A stretch of 64,000 nucleotides of DNA, from the NCBI RefSeq assembly GCF_015461835.1, contig NZ_JACOPX010000019.1, forward strand, positions 1 through 64,000. Direction: 5' to 3'. This stretch comes from Pseudomonas neuropathica. GTDB lineage: Bacteria; Pseudomonadota; Gammaproteobacteria; Pseudomonadales; Pseudomonadaceae. How positions within the stretch are numbered: position 1 is the stretch's first letter; each line of letters opens with the position of its first letter. This document shows positions 24,695 to 33,611 of the stretch, in pieces. Below the pieces are notes generated by a model. That model made no database searches, was not told where the DNA came from, and was given only the letters and a program-made list of their open reading frames with translations. The translations under genes and the position numbers were made by a program.

Positions 24695-25768
24695 ATGCAC
24701 ATCAATCCTTACTTGTTTATATTGCCGCGCCAGACCGGACAAGTTGTGTGGAATTATAAAAACCATACACAACACGAACTTGATCTGAACTATGCAACTC
24801 GCCTTGCGCAACTAATCAACGACCCTCAACTTTTCGACGCGCACAACATAATAGACACACAACTATTGAGCGCAGATATTCTGACCGTTTCAAAAATAGA
24901 CAATCCGCCATGGGGCTGGGATGAGTTGTCGAAGATTTATCACATCGGCACACAAAATATTCCCTGCGAACATACCCCACAGAATATTCACGAGTGGTCC
25001 AGGCAATATCTGGCGCACTGCAACGAAGTACTGGCCACCCCACAGCCTGCTGCAGACCGCCCGACGCCAGCACCCGAGCAGCGTATCGCCCTGCCTGCGC
25101 CGTGCGCTTTGAATAACGACCGCCTGGGAAATGTTCTGCTCCAGCGCAAAACCTGCCGCTCCTATACAGGTGCAGCGATAACGCTGAAGGACGTCGGCAC
25201 CCTGCTTTACCTTTCCCTCGGTTATCTCCATGAACGAGACAATGATCGCGACGACAGCATCGCCCAAGGACTAAGCGCACGGCGAAGCAGTCCTTCCGCG
25301 GGGGGCCTGAACGCTTGCGAAGGCTTCCTCCTGGTGCAGAACGTCGATGGCCTGGAGCCCGGCATCTATGCCTATCATCCGGCCGACCACACCCTGAGCC
25401 GGATCAATCCGCTGCCTCAACCAGCGCTGGGCCAATTGCTCGGCGGTCAGCACTTCATCAACAACCTGCCGCTAGGGTTGTTCATCACCGCCCGTTTTGA
25501 CCGGCTCTGGTGGAAGTACGAACATTCGCGGGCCTATCGCATGGCCTTCGTTGAAGCGGGCCACTTGTCGCAAACCTTTCAACTGGTCGCCACGGCACTG
25601 GGCCTCAACACCTGGCTGACCGGCGCATTTGCCGACCAGCAGGTCGAAGCACTGCTCAATCTCGAGGGCAGCGCTGAACAACCGCTGTTCTTTGTTGGCT
25701 GTGGACAAAGCGACGGGCAAGTGATGTGCCACGAGATGCGCGAGCTGTTGCGCGAGGGACAGGCATGA
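24695..25768 (+). CDS. SagB-type (nitroreductase-fold) FMN dehydrogenase
   Basis: A 357-residue flavoenzyme. Residues 1-110 form the leading region typical of SagB/ThcOx-like proteins (NPYLFILPRQTGQVVWNY... HTQHELDLNYATRLAQL). The nitroreductase domain follows a proline-rich linker: LLQRKTCRSYTGA at 148-160 (FMN-phosphate arginines), RRSSPSAGGLNACE at 196-209, and a C-terminal half with YRMAFVEAGHLSQTFQLVA (281-299). Relatives oxidise azolines or dehydrogenate peptides, usually beside a YcaO cyclase, which is absent here. The ATG at 24695 is preferred; the frame extends to 24644 through the hairpin. Its stop overlaps the next gene in ATGA. Codon use in the first 300 bp is AT-rich, unlike the chromosome. 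Confidence 0.85.
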   Translation: MHINPYLFILPRQTGQVVWNYKNHTQHELDLNYATRLAQLINDPQLFDAHNIIDTQLLSADILTVSKIDNPPWGWDELSKIYHIGTQNIPCEHTPQNIHEWSRQYLAHCNEVLATPQPAADRPTPAPEQRIALPAPCALNNDRLGNVLLQRKTCRSYTGAAITLKDVGTLLYLSLGYLHERDNDRDDSIAQGLSARRSSPSAGGLNACEGFLLVQNVDGLEPGIYAYHPADHTLSRINPLPQPALGQLLGGQHFINNLPLGLFITARFDRLWWKYEHSRAYRMAFVEAGHLSQTFQLVATALGLNTWLTGAFADQQVEALLNLEGSAEQPLFFVGCGQSDGQVMCHEMRELLREGQA

Positions 25769-26742
25769 CCCTGTCGATGGCCGACTCTGATCAAGCGCCG
25801 GTCTCCTGGGCGCTCAAATTCACCTTGGGAGACTGGGAAAGCCGGGCCTCGGTGCGCAGCAGTACCCATGACTATCAATTGCCCGACGATGTGCCGCTGC
25901 AACTGCAAACCCGCCACTGGTTCCCGCCGGCATTTCTGCCTTATCTGGCACATCCGGCCATCCAGGCGGCGGGGCGCGACGTACAGCATCGACTGGCAGC
26001 CAACCATCTGGTGCATTTTCTCGATTACACCACCTTGCTTGAACACCGCATCGTCAATCGTGCAGTGGAAGTCATCGTGCACCGGGAACTGCCTCTTTAT
26101 GTGCCTCTGCCGATGAAGCACGCCGCGCTGCAGCTCTACACCGACGAGGGTTATCACGCGCTGTTCTCCAATCGCCTCGCCGAACAGATCGCCGCGTTCT
26201 ACGGGTTCACCGGACGTCCGACGATTCCGAAGCGCATCAGCCGCCTCAACGCACTGATCGCCCGCACCCCGGAAAACAACCGGCCACTGGCATGGTTTCT
26301 GCTCGGTTTCGTCTCGGAAACCATCATTGCCCGCGAACTGCTGGACGTCTGCCGCGACAGCCTGGTGTCCAGCGTCAACGACATGCTGCGCGACCACCTG
26401 ACTGACGAAGCCCGCCACAGCCGCTACTTCAGCGAGGTGTTCCATTATTTCTGGCTGTCGATGAACAGCCGCCAGCGTGCGTTTGTGAGCCGGACACTGC
26501 TGGAGATCATCGGGATTTTTTTCGAGGCCGACGAACGCTGGCTGCAACAGAGCCTGCGAGGGGCAGGCATCGCCGACAGTGACGTGAAACAAATCGTCGG
26601 CGGCATGGCAACGGTGCAAGCCAACCGGGCCCGTGCACGATCAGGCGCCATCGCAACGCTGGACGCACTACGCAAGGCCGGTTTTTTCGCACTTCCCCAT
26701 AACCAGAAACTTTTCGCCAAGGCGGGACTGATCGATGGATAA
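25765..26742 (+). CDS. AurF-type non-heme diiron oxygenase
   Basis: A 325-residue ferritin-like oxygenase. AurF, the p-aminobenzoate N-oxygenase, binds its two irons with E101, E136, H139, E196, H223, E227 and H230 (from memory). Here the equivalents are E93 (LLEHRIVNR), E128 and H131 (TDEGYHALF), E185 (SETIIAREL), H211, E215 and H218 (DHLTDEARH), with nearly the same spacing. The active site therefore looks intact. Characterised relatives turn amines into hydroxylamine, nitroso or nitro groups, or hydroxylate carbon. The substrate here is unknown; a peptide or peptide-derived amine is suggested only by context. Start and stop overlap both neighbours, so translation is coupled. Confidence 0.88.
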   Translation: MTLSMADSDQAPVSWALKFTLGDWESRASVRSSTHDYQLPDDVPLQLQTRHWFPPAFLPYLAHPAIQAAGRDVQHRLAANHLVHFLDYTTLLEHRIVNRAVEVIVHRELPLYVPLPMKHAALQLYTDEGYHALFSNRLAEQIAAFYGFTGRPTIPKRISRLNALIARTPENNRPLAWFLLGFVSETIIARELLDVCRDSLVSSVNDMLRDHLTDEARHSRYFSEVFHYFWLSMNSRQRAFVSRTLLEIIGIFFEADERWLQQSLRGAGIADSDVKQIVGGMATVQANRARARSGAIATLDALRKAGFFALPHNQKLFAKAGLIDG

Positions 26743-27967
26743 AGGACAATCCTTGGCAACCACCAGGCAGCGCCGCGCCGCTGTCAGCCTGTTGCTGGCC
26801 ATGGTGCTGCTGGGTGTGTTTCCACTGGACGTGCTGCTGCCCTCCTTTCCGGCAATGGCGACGCACTTTCTCCGTTCACCGGCAGACATCGCACTGTCCA
26901 TCAGCCTGTTCGCCGTGGGGATCGCGTTTGCCCAGCTCTTGATCGGCCCCCTCTCGGACGTGATCGGGCGCAAGGGCCTGTTACTCGCCGGCATGAGCGT
27001 ATCGATGCTGGGTGCGTTCGGTTGCGTGATGACCTCCGATTACACGCTATTCCTGGTGTTTCGGGTGATGCAGGCCTTGGGCTGTGGATGTTTCGTGCTG
27101 TCGCAGGCACTGGTGCAGGATCTGTTCGAAGGTGAAGAGCGCGACCGGTTACGGATCCTGATGGTCACGGCGACCGGGATATTCATTTCGGTATCGCCGC
27201 TGGCCGGGACTTTTCTCCAGGCGACACTTGGTTGGCGCGGCAGCTTCTGGATCTTTTCCGCACTGTCCGCCATGGTGCTGATCAAGGCCTGGCTGTTTTT
27301 ACCGAGCAGCCGTCCGGCCTCAGGTGGTCCGCCGACCGGCTTCATTCAATCCTACCGGCGCGTGCTGGGGGACTTCGAGTTTGTCGGCTACTGGCTGATT
27401 TCGGCGTTTGCCTTCGCCTGCCACTTCTCGTTCATCGTGATTTCGCCGCTGATTTTCATGGACCAACTGCAACTCGCGCCTTACGACTTTTCGCTGATCC
27501 TGCTGGTTTACGGTGCGGCATATGTTGTCGGCGGGATCATCGCCGCGGTACTCAATCGACGCATCACCCCGGTTCAGCAAATCTTCACCGGGCTGAGTCT
27601 GATACTGCTGTCGGGACTGGCAATGCTGTACCTGGCAGCCAATCATGTGTTGGCGCCGGCCACGGTGTTGATCCCGATGCTGATCTGCACCGCCGGCACC
27701 ACCATTGCCCGCCCAGCCGCCACCTCTAGGGCCATGGGCCTGTTTCCTGAGAACGCCGGCACATCGGCCTCGGCGGGCAGTACGATCATCTTTATTTGTG
27801 GCGGCCTGATCAGCGCATTGATCAGCCTCAGTCCGGCCAATCTGCAATTGACGCTGGGCTACAGCTTTGTGCTGCTGAGCGCGATCGCGCTGGTGCTCAA
27901 CAACCGGCTCAGCCGTCGCGCGAAAAACCTTGAAGGCAACGTCATGGCGCAGACCGGCGGTGATTAA
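26735..27967 (+). CDS. MFS transporter, Bcr/CflA-like exporter
   Basis: A 410-residue protein with twelve predicted membrane helices and the drug:H+ antiporter hallmarks: LDVLLPSFPAMATHF in helix 1 (the Bcr/CflA D-x-x-L-P-a-x-P pattern), GPLSDVIGRKGLLLAG (motif A), and RVMQALGCGCFVLSQALVQDLFEGEERDR (motif B region). Predicted to export a small product across the inner membrane. It overlaps the diiron-oxygenase gene by eight bases and closes the operon, so it most likely exports the pathway product or gives self-protection. No peptidase-containing ABC exporter is present, which would suit a small, already-cleaved product. Confidence 0.88.
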   Translation: MDKGQSLATTRQRRAAVSLLLAMVLLGVFPLDVLLPSFPAMATHFLRSPADIALSISLFAVGIAFAQLLIGPLSDVIGRKGLLLAGMSVSMLGAFGCVMTSDYTLFLVFRVMQALGCGCFVLSQALVQDLFEGEERDRLRILMVTATGIFISVSPLAGTFLQATLGWRGSFWIFSALSAMVLIKAWLFLPSSRPASGGPPTGFIQSYRRVLGDFEFVGYWLISAFAFACHFSFIVISPLIFMDQLQLAPYDFSLILLVYGAAYVVGGIIAAVLNRRITPVQQIFTGLSLILLSGLAMLYLAANHVLAPATVLIPMLICTAGTTIARPAATSRAMGLFPENAGTSASAGSTIIFICGGLISALISLSPANLQLTLGYSFVLLSAIALVLNNRLSRRAKNLEGNVMAQTGGD

Positions 27968-28224
27968 ACCCGCCGATCGTCATCCCATACACGCCGTCGG
28001 CACTGGAACAACGCTTTGCGCCATTCCCTCCAGACGCCAGCGGTGTAGAATCGGCTGATTCATCGCCATTCATCCCCCGGCGGGTTTATGAGCTCAGGCT
28101 GAGACCAGCGGCGATCCCGCAACGTCATCGGCAACTTCACGGACACACGGCCATTTCTGAGTGTTCCAGACGTCAATAGAAGCTCACTCCCCTTTGATAC
28201 CTGATTAGCCGCCCGGAGTGCTCC
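27968..28224. other. Intergenic region between the exporter gene and ilvD
   Basis: About 257 bp. CGGCGG and CCGCCG around the exporter stop could form a weak hairpin without a T-tract. The ilvD promoter should lie here but I could not place it. No REP or ORF with a ribosome binding site seen. Confidence 0.4.
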
Positions 28225-30066
28225 ATGCCAGATTACCGCTCGAAAACATCCACCCACGGCCGCAACATGGCCGGTGCCCGCGCACTGTGGCGCGCCACGG
28301 GGATGAAAGATGACGACTTCAAAAAGCCGATCATCGCCATTGCCAACTCGTTTACCCAGTTCGTACCGGGCCACGTGCACCTGAAGGACCTCGGTCAATT
28401 GGTCGCCCGTGAAATCGAACGCGCCGGTGGCGTGGCCAAGGAATTCAACACCATCGCCGTGGATGACGGCATCGCCATGGGCCACGACGGCATGCTGTAT
28501 TCGCTGCCGAGTCGCGAAATCATCGCCGACTCCGTCGAGTACATGGTCAACGCCCACTGCGCCGACGCCATCGTCTGCATCTCCAACTGCGACAAGATCA
28601 CCCCGGGCATGCTGATGGCTGCCTTGCGCCTGAACATTCCGGTGATCTTCGTTTCCGGCGGCCCGATGGAAGCCGGCAAGACCAAACTCGCTTCCCACGG
28701 CCTCGACCTTGTCGATGCCATGGTGATCGCCGCCGACGCCAGCGCTTCTGACGAGAAAGTCGCTGAGTACGAGCGCAGCGCCTGCCCGACCTGCGGTTCG
28801 TGCTCCGGCATGTTCACCGCCAACTCGATGAACTGTCTGACCGAAGCACTGGGTCTGGCATTGCCCGGCAACGGTTCGACCCTCGCCACCCACAGCGACC
28901 GCGAACAACTGTTCCTGCAGGCCGGCCGCACCATCGTCGAGCTGTGCAAACGCTACTACGGCGAGAACGATGAGTCGGTATTGCCGCGCAACATCGCCAA
29001 CTTCAAGGCGTTCGAGAACGCGATGATGCTCGACATCGCCATGGGCGGCTCGACCAATACCATCCTGCACTTGCTCGCTGCCGCTCAGGAAGCCGAGATC
29101 GATTTCGACCTGCGCGACATCGACCGTCTCTCGCGCAGCGTCCCGCAACTGTGCAAAGTGGCGCCGAACATCCAGAAGTACCACATGGAAGACGTGCACC
29201 GCGCTGGCGGTATCTTCAGCATCCTCGGTTCGCTGGCCCGTGGTGGCCTGCTGCACACCGACCTGCCGACCGTGCACAGCCGCAGCATGGAAGAAGCCAT
29301 CGCCAAGTGGGACATCACCCAGACCGACGATGAAGCCGTGCACCACTTCTTCAAGGCCGGCCCTGCCGGTATTCCGACACAGACGGCGTTCAGCCAGTCG
29401 ACCCGTTGGGAAACCCTCGATGACGACCGTGAGAACGGCTGCATCCGCAGCTTCGAACACGCCTATTCGCAAGAAGGTGGTTTGGCCGTGCTGTACGGCA
29501 ACATCGCGCTCGATGGCTGCGTGGTGAAAACCGCCGGCGTTGACGAGTCGATCCACGTCTTCGAAGGCAACGCGAAGATCTTTGAAAGCCAGGACAGCGC
29601 CGTACGCGGCATCCTCGCTGACGAAGTGAAGGAAGGCGACATCGTCATCATTCGCTACGAAGGCCCGAAAGGCGGCCCGGGCATGCAGGAAATGCTCTAC
29701 CCGACGTCGTACCTGAAATCCAAAGGTCTGGGCAAAGCCTGTGCGCTGCTCACCGACGGTCGTTTCTCCGGCGGCACGTCGGGTCTGTCGATCGGCCACG
29801 CTTCGCCAGAAGCAGCAGCCGGCGGCGCGATCGGTCTGGTGCAGGACGGCGACAAGGTGCTGATCGACATTCCGAACCGCTCGATCAACCTGTTGGTCAG
29901 CGACGAAGAACTGGCCGCACGCCGTGCCGAACAGGACAAGAAAGGCTGGAAACCGGTCGAGGTGCGTCCACGCAAAGTGACCACCGCCCTCAAGGCCTAC
30001 GCCCTGCTGGCGACCAGTGCCGACAAGGGTGCTGTGCGTAACAAAGCGATGCTCGACGGGCTGTAA
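28225..30066 (+). CDS. ilvD: Dihydroxy-acid dehydratase IlvD
   Basis: Dehydrates 2,3-dihydroxy acids to 2-keto acids in valine, leucine and isoleucine synthesis. The 613-residue protein is complete. The iron-sulfur cysteines appear in CISNCDKITPGM and CPTCGSCSGMFTANSMNCLTEALG, and the Mg-binding/C-terminal region is GRFSGGTSGLSIGHASPEA. A CGGAG site precedes the ATG. The gene stands alone with its own terminator, and ilvA lies about 25 kb away in the same window. Confidence 0.98.
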   Translation: MPDYRSKTSTHGRNMAGARALWRATGMKDDDFKKPIIAIANSFTQFVPGHVHLKDLGQLVAREIERAGGVAKEFNTIAVDDGIAMGHDGMLYSLPSREIIADSVEYMVNAHCADAIVCISNCDKITPGMLMAALRLNIPVIFVSGGPMEAGKTKLASHGLDLVDAMVIAADASASDEKVAEYERSACPTCGSCSGMFTANSMNCLTEALGLALPGNGSTLATHSDREQLFLQAGRTIVELCKRYYGENDESVLPRNIANFKAFENAMMLDIAMGGSTNTILHLLAAAQEAEIDFDLRDIDRLSRSVPQLCKVAPNIQKYHMEDVHRAGGIFSILGSLARGGLLHTDLPTVHSRSMEEAIAKWDITQTDDEAVHHFFKAGPAGIPTQTAFSQSTRWETLDDDRENGCIRSFEHAYSQEGGLAVLYGNIALDGCVVKTAGVDESIHVFEGNAKIFESQDSAVRGILADEVKEGDIVIIRYEGPKGGPGMQEMLYPTSYLKSKGLGKACALLTDGRFSGGTSGLSIGHASPEAAAGGAIGLVQDGDKVLIDIPNRSINLLVSDEELAARRAEQDKKGWKPVEVRPRKVTTALKAYALLATSADKGAVRNKAMLDGL

Positions 30067-30085
30067 GCGTCAAATCGCCGAAACA

Positions 30086-30117
30086 AAAATGCCCCGCCAA
30101 GTGCGGGGCATTTTTTT
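30086..30117 (+). terminator. Intrinsic terminator of ilvD
   Basis: ATGCCCCGC and GCGGGGCAT form a nine-base stem around CAAGT, followed by seven Ts on the plus strand and preceded by an A-run, so it may act in both directions. Confidence 0.92.
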
Positions 30118-30142
30118 GTTTGAAGAATGAAAACCCGATCCC

Positions 30143-30225
30143 TGTAGGAGCTGCCGAAGGCTGCGATCTTTTGATCTTGCCCTTAAAACAAGATCAAAAG
30201 ATCGCAGCCTTCGGCAGCTCCTACA
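30143..30225. repeat. REPIN-like inverted repeat, GTAGGAGCTGCCGAAGGCTG family
   Basis: Two GTAGGAGCTGCCGAAGGCTG units face each other with AAGATCAAAAGATCGCAGCC inner arms, forming a near-perfect long hairpin between ilvD and the converging phosphatase gene. Confidence 0.92.
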
Positions 30226-30230
30226 GGGGA

Positions 30231-31292
30231 TTATTGGATTTCCTCAGGCTTGACGATCACCCAGTTCTTGTCCGCCGTCACCGGCAAACCTTCCTTGGCC
30301 TGCGCCGCCGCATGCTTGGCCATCATGCCGTTCAACTGCGTCATGTACTTGTCCTTGCGGTTGATCCACAAGTGAATACCGCCCTTGGCCACATCGACAT
30401 CGTGGAACAGCATGTAACCGTCGCTGGTCGGGGTATCGCCACCGACCAATACCGGTTTTTTCCATTCATCGATGTAGGTCAGAATCGCTGCGTGCTTGCC
30501 GGCCATCCACGTCGCCGGCGTCCACAGATACGGCGTCAGTTCGAGCCCAAGGTTGGCCTTCTCGTCATATTTGCCGGCGGTGATCTGCTTGCGTGCCGTG
30601 GTCAGTTCGTTGGTTTCGCGGTTCTTCAGCAGCGTGGTCACGCCAATGACGTTCTGCGGTTTGACGTTGTAGCCATACTTCGGATCCGCCGCGACCATAC
30701 GCACCAGCTCCTCAGAGGCGGCGGTCATCACATAGACCTCGATGCCGTTCTCCATCAGCTTGTTGTACAGCTCTTGCTGGCCGGTGAAGATCTTCGGCGG
30801 ATTGACGTCGAGTTTCTTGACCACATCGCCTTCGTAGTAAGTCGCTGGCACCGGCTTGCCCGAAGCCATCAGCTCATCGACGTAGCCTTTGAGTTCCTTG
30901 AGGGTGAAACCGGAGAACACCTGCGCCACCCACGGGTAGCAGACCATGTCGTCGACTTCGCAGAGGCGATAGTAGTAACTGAACAGGCTTTCCTTGTGGT
31001 CGGCGGTGTCCTTGAACGGCATCAGTTTCAGGGAAGGGTCGAGTTTGTCGCGGGTGATCAGGCCCTTGTTTTCCATGAACGGCAACAAGGATTCTTCGAG
31101 GTCGTAGCGGTAACTGGTGTTGTCCATGTCGAACACCGCGTAGTTACCCTTGTTGGCGTTGGCGGCGATCATCGCGTCCAGCGCCTTGGCCTGATCGGCC
31201 GGCCAGTGTTTCAGGTCAGTAGCGAACGCCTGAGTGGCCAGACCCATGCCCACAGTCAGTGCGACAGCCAGAAATTTCGGTGCGAACTTCAT
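30231..31292 (-). CDS. Periplasmic HAD phosphatase, phosphorylcholine-phosphatase-like
   Basis: A 353-residue secreted HAD hydrolase. A signal peptide covers about residues 1-24 (ALTVGMGLATQAFA). Motif I is DMDNT at 55-59, motif II is in VMTAASEE near 188-195, a lysine (LAGKH-like region near 266) may be motif III, and the acidic motif is GDTPTSD at 285-291. This set matches PchP of P. aeruginosa, which releases phosphate from phosphorylcholine. The substrate assignment follows that similarity and is not proven. Monocistronic, converging on ilvD. Confidence 0.8.
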   Translation of the reverse strand: MKFAPKFLAVALTVGMGLATQAFATDLKHWPADQAKALDAMIAANANKGNYAVFDMDNTSYRYDLEESLLPFMENKGLITRDKLDPSLKLMPFKDTADHKESLFSYYYRLCEVDDMVCYPWVAQVFSGFTLKELKGYVDELMASGKPVPATYYEGDVVKKLDVNPPKIFTGQQELYNKLMENGIEVYVMTAASEELVRMVAADPKYGYNVKPQNVIGVTTLLKNRETNELTTARKQITAGKYDEKANLGLELTPYLWTPATWMAGKHAAILTYIDEWKKPVLVGGDTPTSDGYMLFHDVDVAKGGIHLWINRKDKYMTQLNGMMAKHAAAQAKEGLPVTADKNWVIVKPEEIQ

Positions 31293-31533
31293 AAGCCTCT
31301 TCTCCCTGATTCAAAGAGATCGACGCTAACAAATTAGTGTGACAGTCCTCGTCTGACAGCGACCGTCCGCGTCCCTATCGCGCCAGATGCATTGCCGAGA
31401 GCGACACGGGCTTATTCCAAAAACGACGGTTGCCCTAAGATTTCGGTATTAAATCATTGCAAATCAAGCTGTTAGGCTTGCCGGTTCGCAGCAGCCCCGG
31501 AAGGCTGTTGGCACAGTCTTTCCTGGAGATATC
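31293..31533. other. Divergent region between the phosphatase gene and tcyP
   Basis: About 241 bp, locally AT-rich around 31440-31470, likely to contain both promoters. No repeat and no confident promoter call. Confidence 0.4.
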
Positions 31534-32925
31534 ATGAATCTACCGTTGATTCTCAACCTGCTGGTGTTCCTCGCCCTGCTCTTCGGTCTGGCACAAACCC
31601 GCCACACCACGTGGAGCCTGGCGAAAAAAGTCCTGCTCGCGCTGGTGCTGGGTGTTGCGTTCGGCGTAGCCCTGCACACCGTTTACGGTGCCGGCAACCC
31701 GGTGCTGAAAGCGTCGATCGGCTGGTTCGATCTGGTCGGCAACGGCTACGTGCAGTTGCTGCAAATGATCGTCATCCCGTTGGTGTTCGCCTCGATCCTC
31801 AGCGCCGTGGCACGCCTGCACAATGCTTCGTCGCTGGGCAAGATCAGCTTCCTGACCATCGGCACCCTGCTGTTCACCACTGCGATCGCGGCGCTGATCG
31901 GCATCGGCCTGACCAACCTGTTCGGCCTCACCGCTGAAGGTCTGGTCGCCGGCACCCAGGAAATGGCCCGTCTGCAAACCATTCAGACCGACTACGCCGG
32001 CAAGGTCGCCGACCTGAATGTGCCGCAACTGCTGCTGTCGTTCATCCCGCAAAACCCGTTTGCCGACCTTGCACGGGCCAAGCCAACCTCGATCATCAGC
32101 GTGGTGATTTTCGCCGCGTTCCTCGGAGTCGCAGCGCTGCAACTGCTCAAGGATGACGTTGAGAAAGGTCAGAAAGTGATCAACGCCATCGACACCCTGC
32201 AAGCCTGGGTGATGCGTCTGGTGCGTCTGGTGATGAAACTGACCCCGTACGGCGTGCTGGCGCTGATGACCAAAGTAGTCGCCGGTTCCAACCTGCAAGA
32301 CATCATCAAACTCGGCAGTTTTGTGGTGGTGTCGTACCTCGGTCTGGGCCTGATGTTCGTCGTGCACGGTTTGCTGGTTTCCGCGGCGGGTATCAACCCG
32401 TTGCGCTTCTTCCGCAAGATCTGGCCGGTGCTGACGTTCGCGTTCACCAGCCGTTCCAGCGCCGCGAGCATTCCGCTGAGCATTGAAGCGCAGACCCGTC
32501 GTCTGGGCATTCCACAATCGGTGGCGAGTTTTGCTGCGTCGTTTGGTGCGACGATTGGCCAGAACGGTTGCGCCGGTCTGTACCCGGCGATGCTGGCAGT
32601 GATGGTTGCGCCGACAGTTGGTATCAACCCGCTGGATCCGCTGTGGATTGCGACGCTGGTGGCGATTGTGACCTTGAGTTCGGCGGGTGTTGCCGGTGTC
32701 GGTGGCGGCGCGACGTTCGCGGCGCTGATCGTGCTGCCGGCGATGGGCTTGCCGGTGTCACTGGTGGCGTTGCTGATTTCGGTTGAGCCGCTGATCGATA
32801 TGGGCCGCACGGCGTTGAACGTGAGTGGTTCGATTACCGCTGGGGCGATTACCAGTCAGGTGATGCAACAGACTGATAAAGAATTGCTGGATGCGGATGA
32901 GCATGCGGAGCTGGCTCAAGCGTAA
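31534..32925 (+). CDS. tcyP: L-cystine:cation symporter TcyP
   Basis: A dicarboxylate/amino-acid:cation symporter (DAACS) family carrier of 463 residues. The N terminus (LILNLLVFLALLFGLAQTRH) and the segment NGYVQLLQMIVIPLVFASIL are characteristic of the TcyP/YdjN cystine branch. The re-entrant-loop region TSRSSAASIPLSIEAQTRRLG is present. A GGAG site precedes the ATG. It probably imports cystine, or related sulfur compounds, across the inner membrane. Confidence 0.88.
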   Translation: MNLPLILNLLVFLALLFGLAQTRHTTWSLAKKVLLALVLGVAFGVALHTVYGAGNPVLKASIGWFDLVGNGYVQLLQMIVIPLVFASILSAVARLHNASSLGKISFLTIGTLLFTTAIAALIGIGLTNLFGLTAEGLVAGTQEMARLQTIQTDYAGKVADLNVPQLLLSFIPQNPFADLARAKPTSIISVVIFAAFLGVAALQLLKDDVEKGQKVINAIDTLQAWVMRLVRLVMKLTPYGVLALMTKVVAGSNLQDIIKLGSFVVVSYLGLGLMFVVHGLLVSAAGINPLRFFRKIWPVLTFAFTSRSSAASIPLSIEAQTRRLGIPQSVASFAASFGATIGQNGCAGLYPAMLAVMVAPTVGINPLDPLWIATLVAIVTLSSAGVAGVGGGATFAALIVLPAMGLPVSLVALLISVEPLIDMGRTALNVSGSITAGAITSQVMQQTDKELLDADEHAELAQA

Positions 32926-32932
32926 TGTAAAG

Positions 32933-33016
32933 CAAGATCAAAAGATCGCAGCCTTCGGCAGCTCCTACAGGGAACGCGGATACCGTGTAGGAGCTGCCGC
33001 AGGCTGCGATCTTTTA
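32933..33016. repeat. REP pair, GTAGGAGCTGC family (tail to tail)
   Basis: AAAGATCGCAGCCTTCGGCA followed by GTAGGAGCTGCCGCAGGCTG, reaching into the folA stop codon at 33014. It lies between the converging tcyP and folA genes. Confidence 0.88.
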
Positions 33017-33526
33017 AGCTTTTTCCCAGACTTCGAAGTTGTACGCGGGTTTGTCGCCTTCAGCCGGATTCGGCAGATTCGACACCAGTTTCCACTGCTC
33101 CAAATCAAACTCTGGAAACCACGCATCCCCTTCCGGGCTCAACGCGACACGGGTCAGATACAGACGATCCGCCTGCGCCAGCCCTTGCGCGTACAACTGC
33201 GCGCCGCCAATCAGCATCAGCTCATCAACGCCCTGTTCCTTCGCCCATTCCTCGGCGCGAACCACGGCAGCTTCCAGCGACGGATAAACTTCCGCACCTT
33301 CGAGCACCAGACCGGTCTGACGGCTGACCACGATGTTCAAGCGCCCCGGCAATGGCCGGCCGAGCGAATCCCAGGTCTTGCGACCCATGATGATCGGCTT
33401 GCCCAAGGTGGTGGCCTTGAAGTATTTGAAGTCCCCCGGCAGGTGCCAGGGCATGCTGTTGTCGACGCCGATCACGCGGTTTTCACCGAGGGCTGCGATC
33501 AGGCTGAGGGGGAGTGATTTAGTCAT
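33014..33526 (-). CDS. folA: Dihydrofolate reductase FolA
   Basis: Reduces dihydrofolate with NADPH. The 170-residue protein shows LIAALGENRVIGVDNSMPWHLPGDFKYFK (the catalytic acid is the D of LPGDF), IMGRKTWDSLGRPLPGRLNIVVSR and LMLIGGAQLYAQGL. The reading frame is open to a TTG at 33592, but the ATG at 33526 gives the usual start and length. The TAA stop falls within the adjacent REP element. Confidence 0.96.
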   Translation of the reverse strand: MTKSLPLSLIAALGENRVIGVDNSMPWHLPGDFKYFKATTLGKPIIMGRKTWDSLGRPLPGRLNIVVSRQTGLVLEGAEVYPSLEAAVVRAEEWAKEQGVDELMLIGGAQLYAQGLAQADRLYLTRVALSPEGDAWFPEFDLEQWKLVSNLPNPAEGDKPAYNFEVWEKA

Positions 33527-33611
33527 GCCGGCGAGGATACCAGAGCCTCGCTTACCCGGATAAGCGCCACAGCGGTTATGCTCTTCAATCAATTAAGCGA
33601 CGGGATGCCGC

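Noticed and set aside
28060..29799. 579-codon open frame antisense to ilvD
   Set aside because: Shadow of a highly expressed gene; no independent signal for translation.
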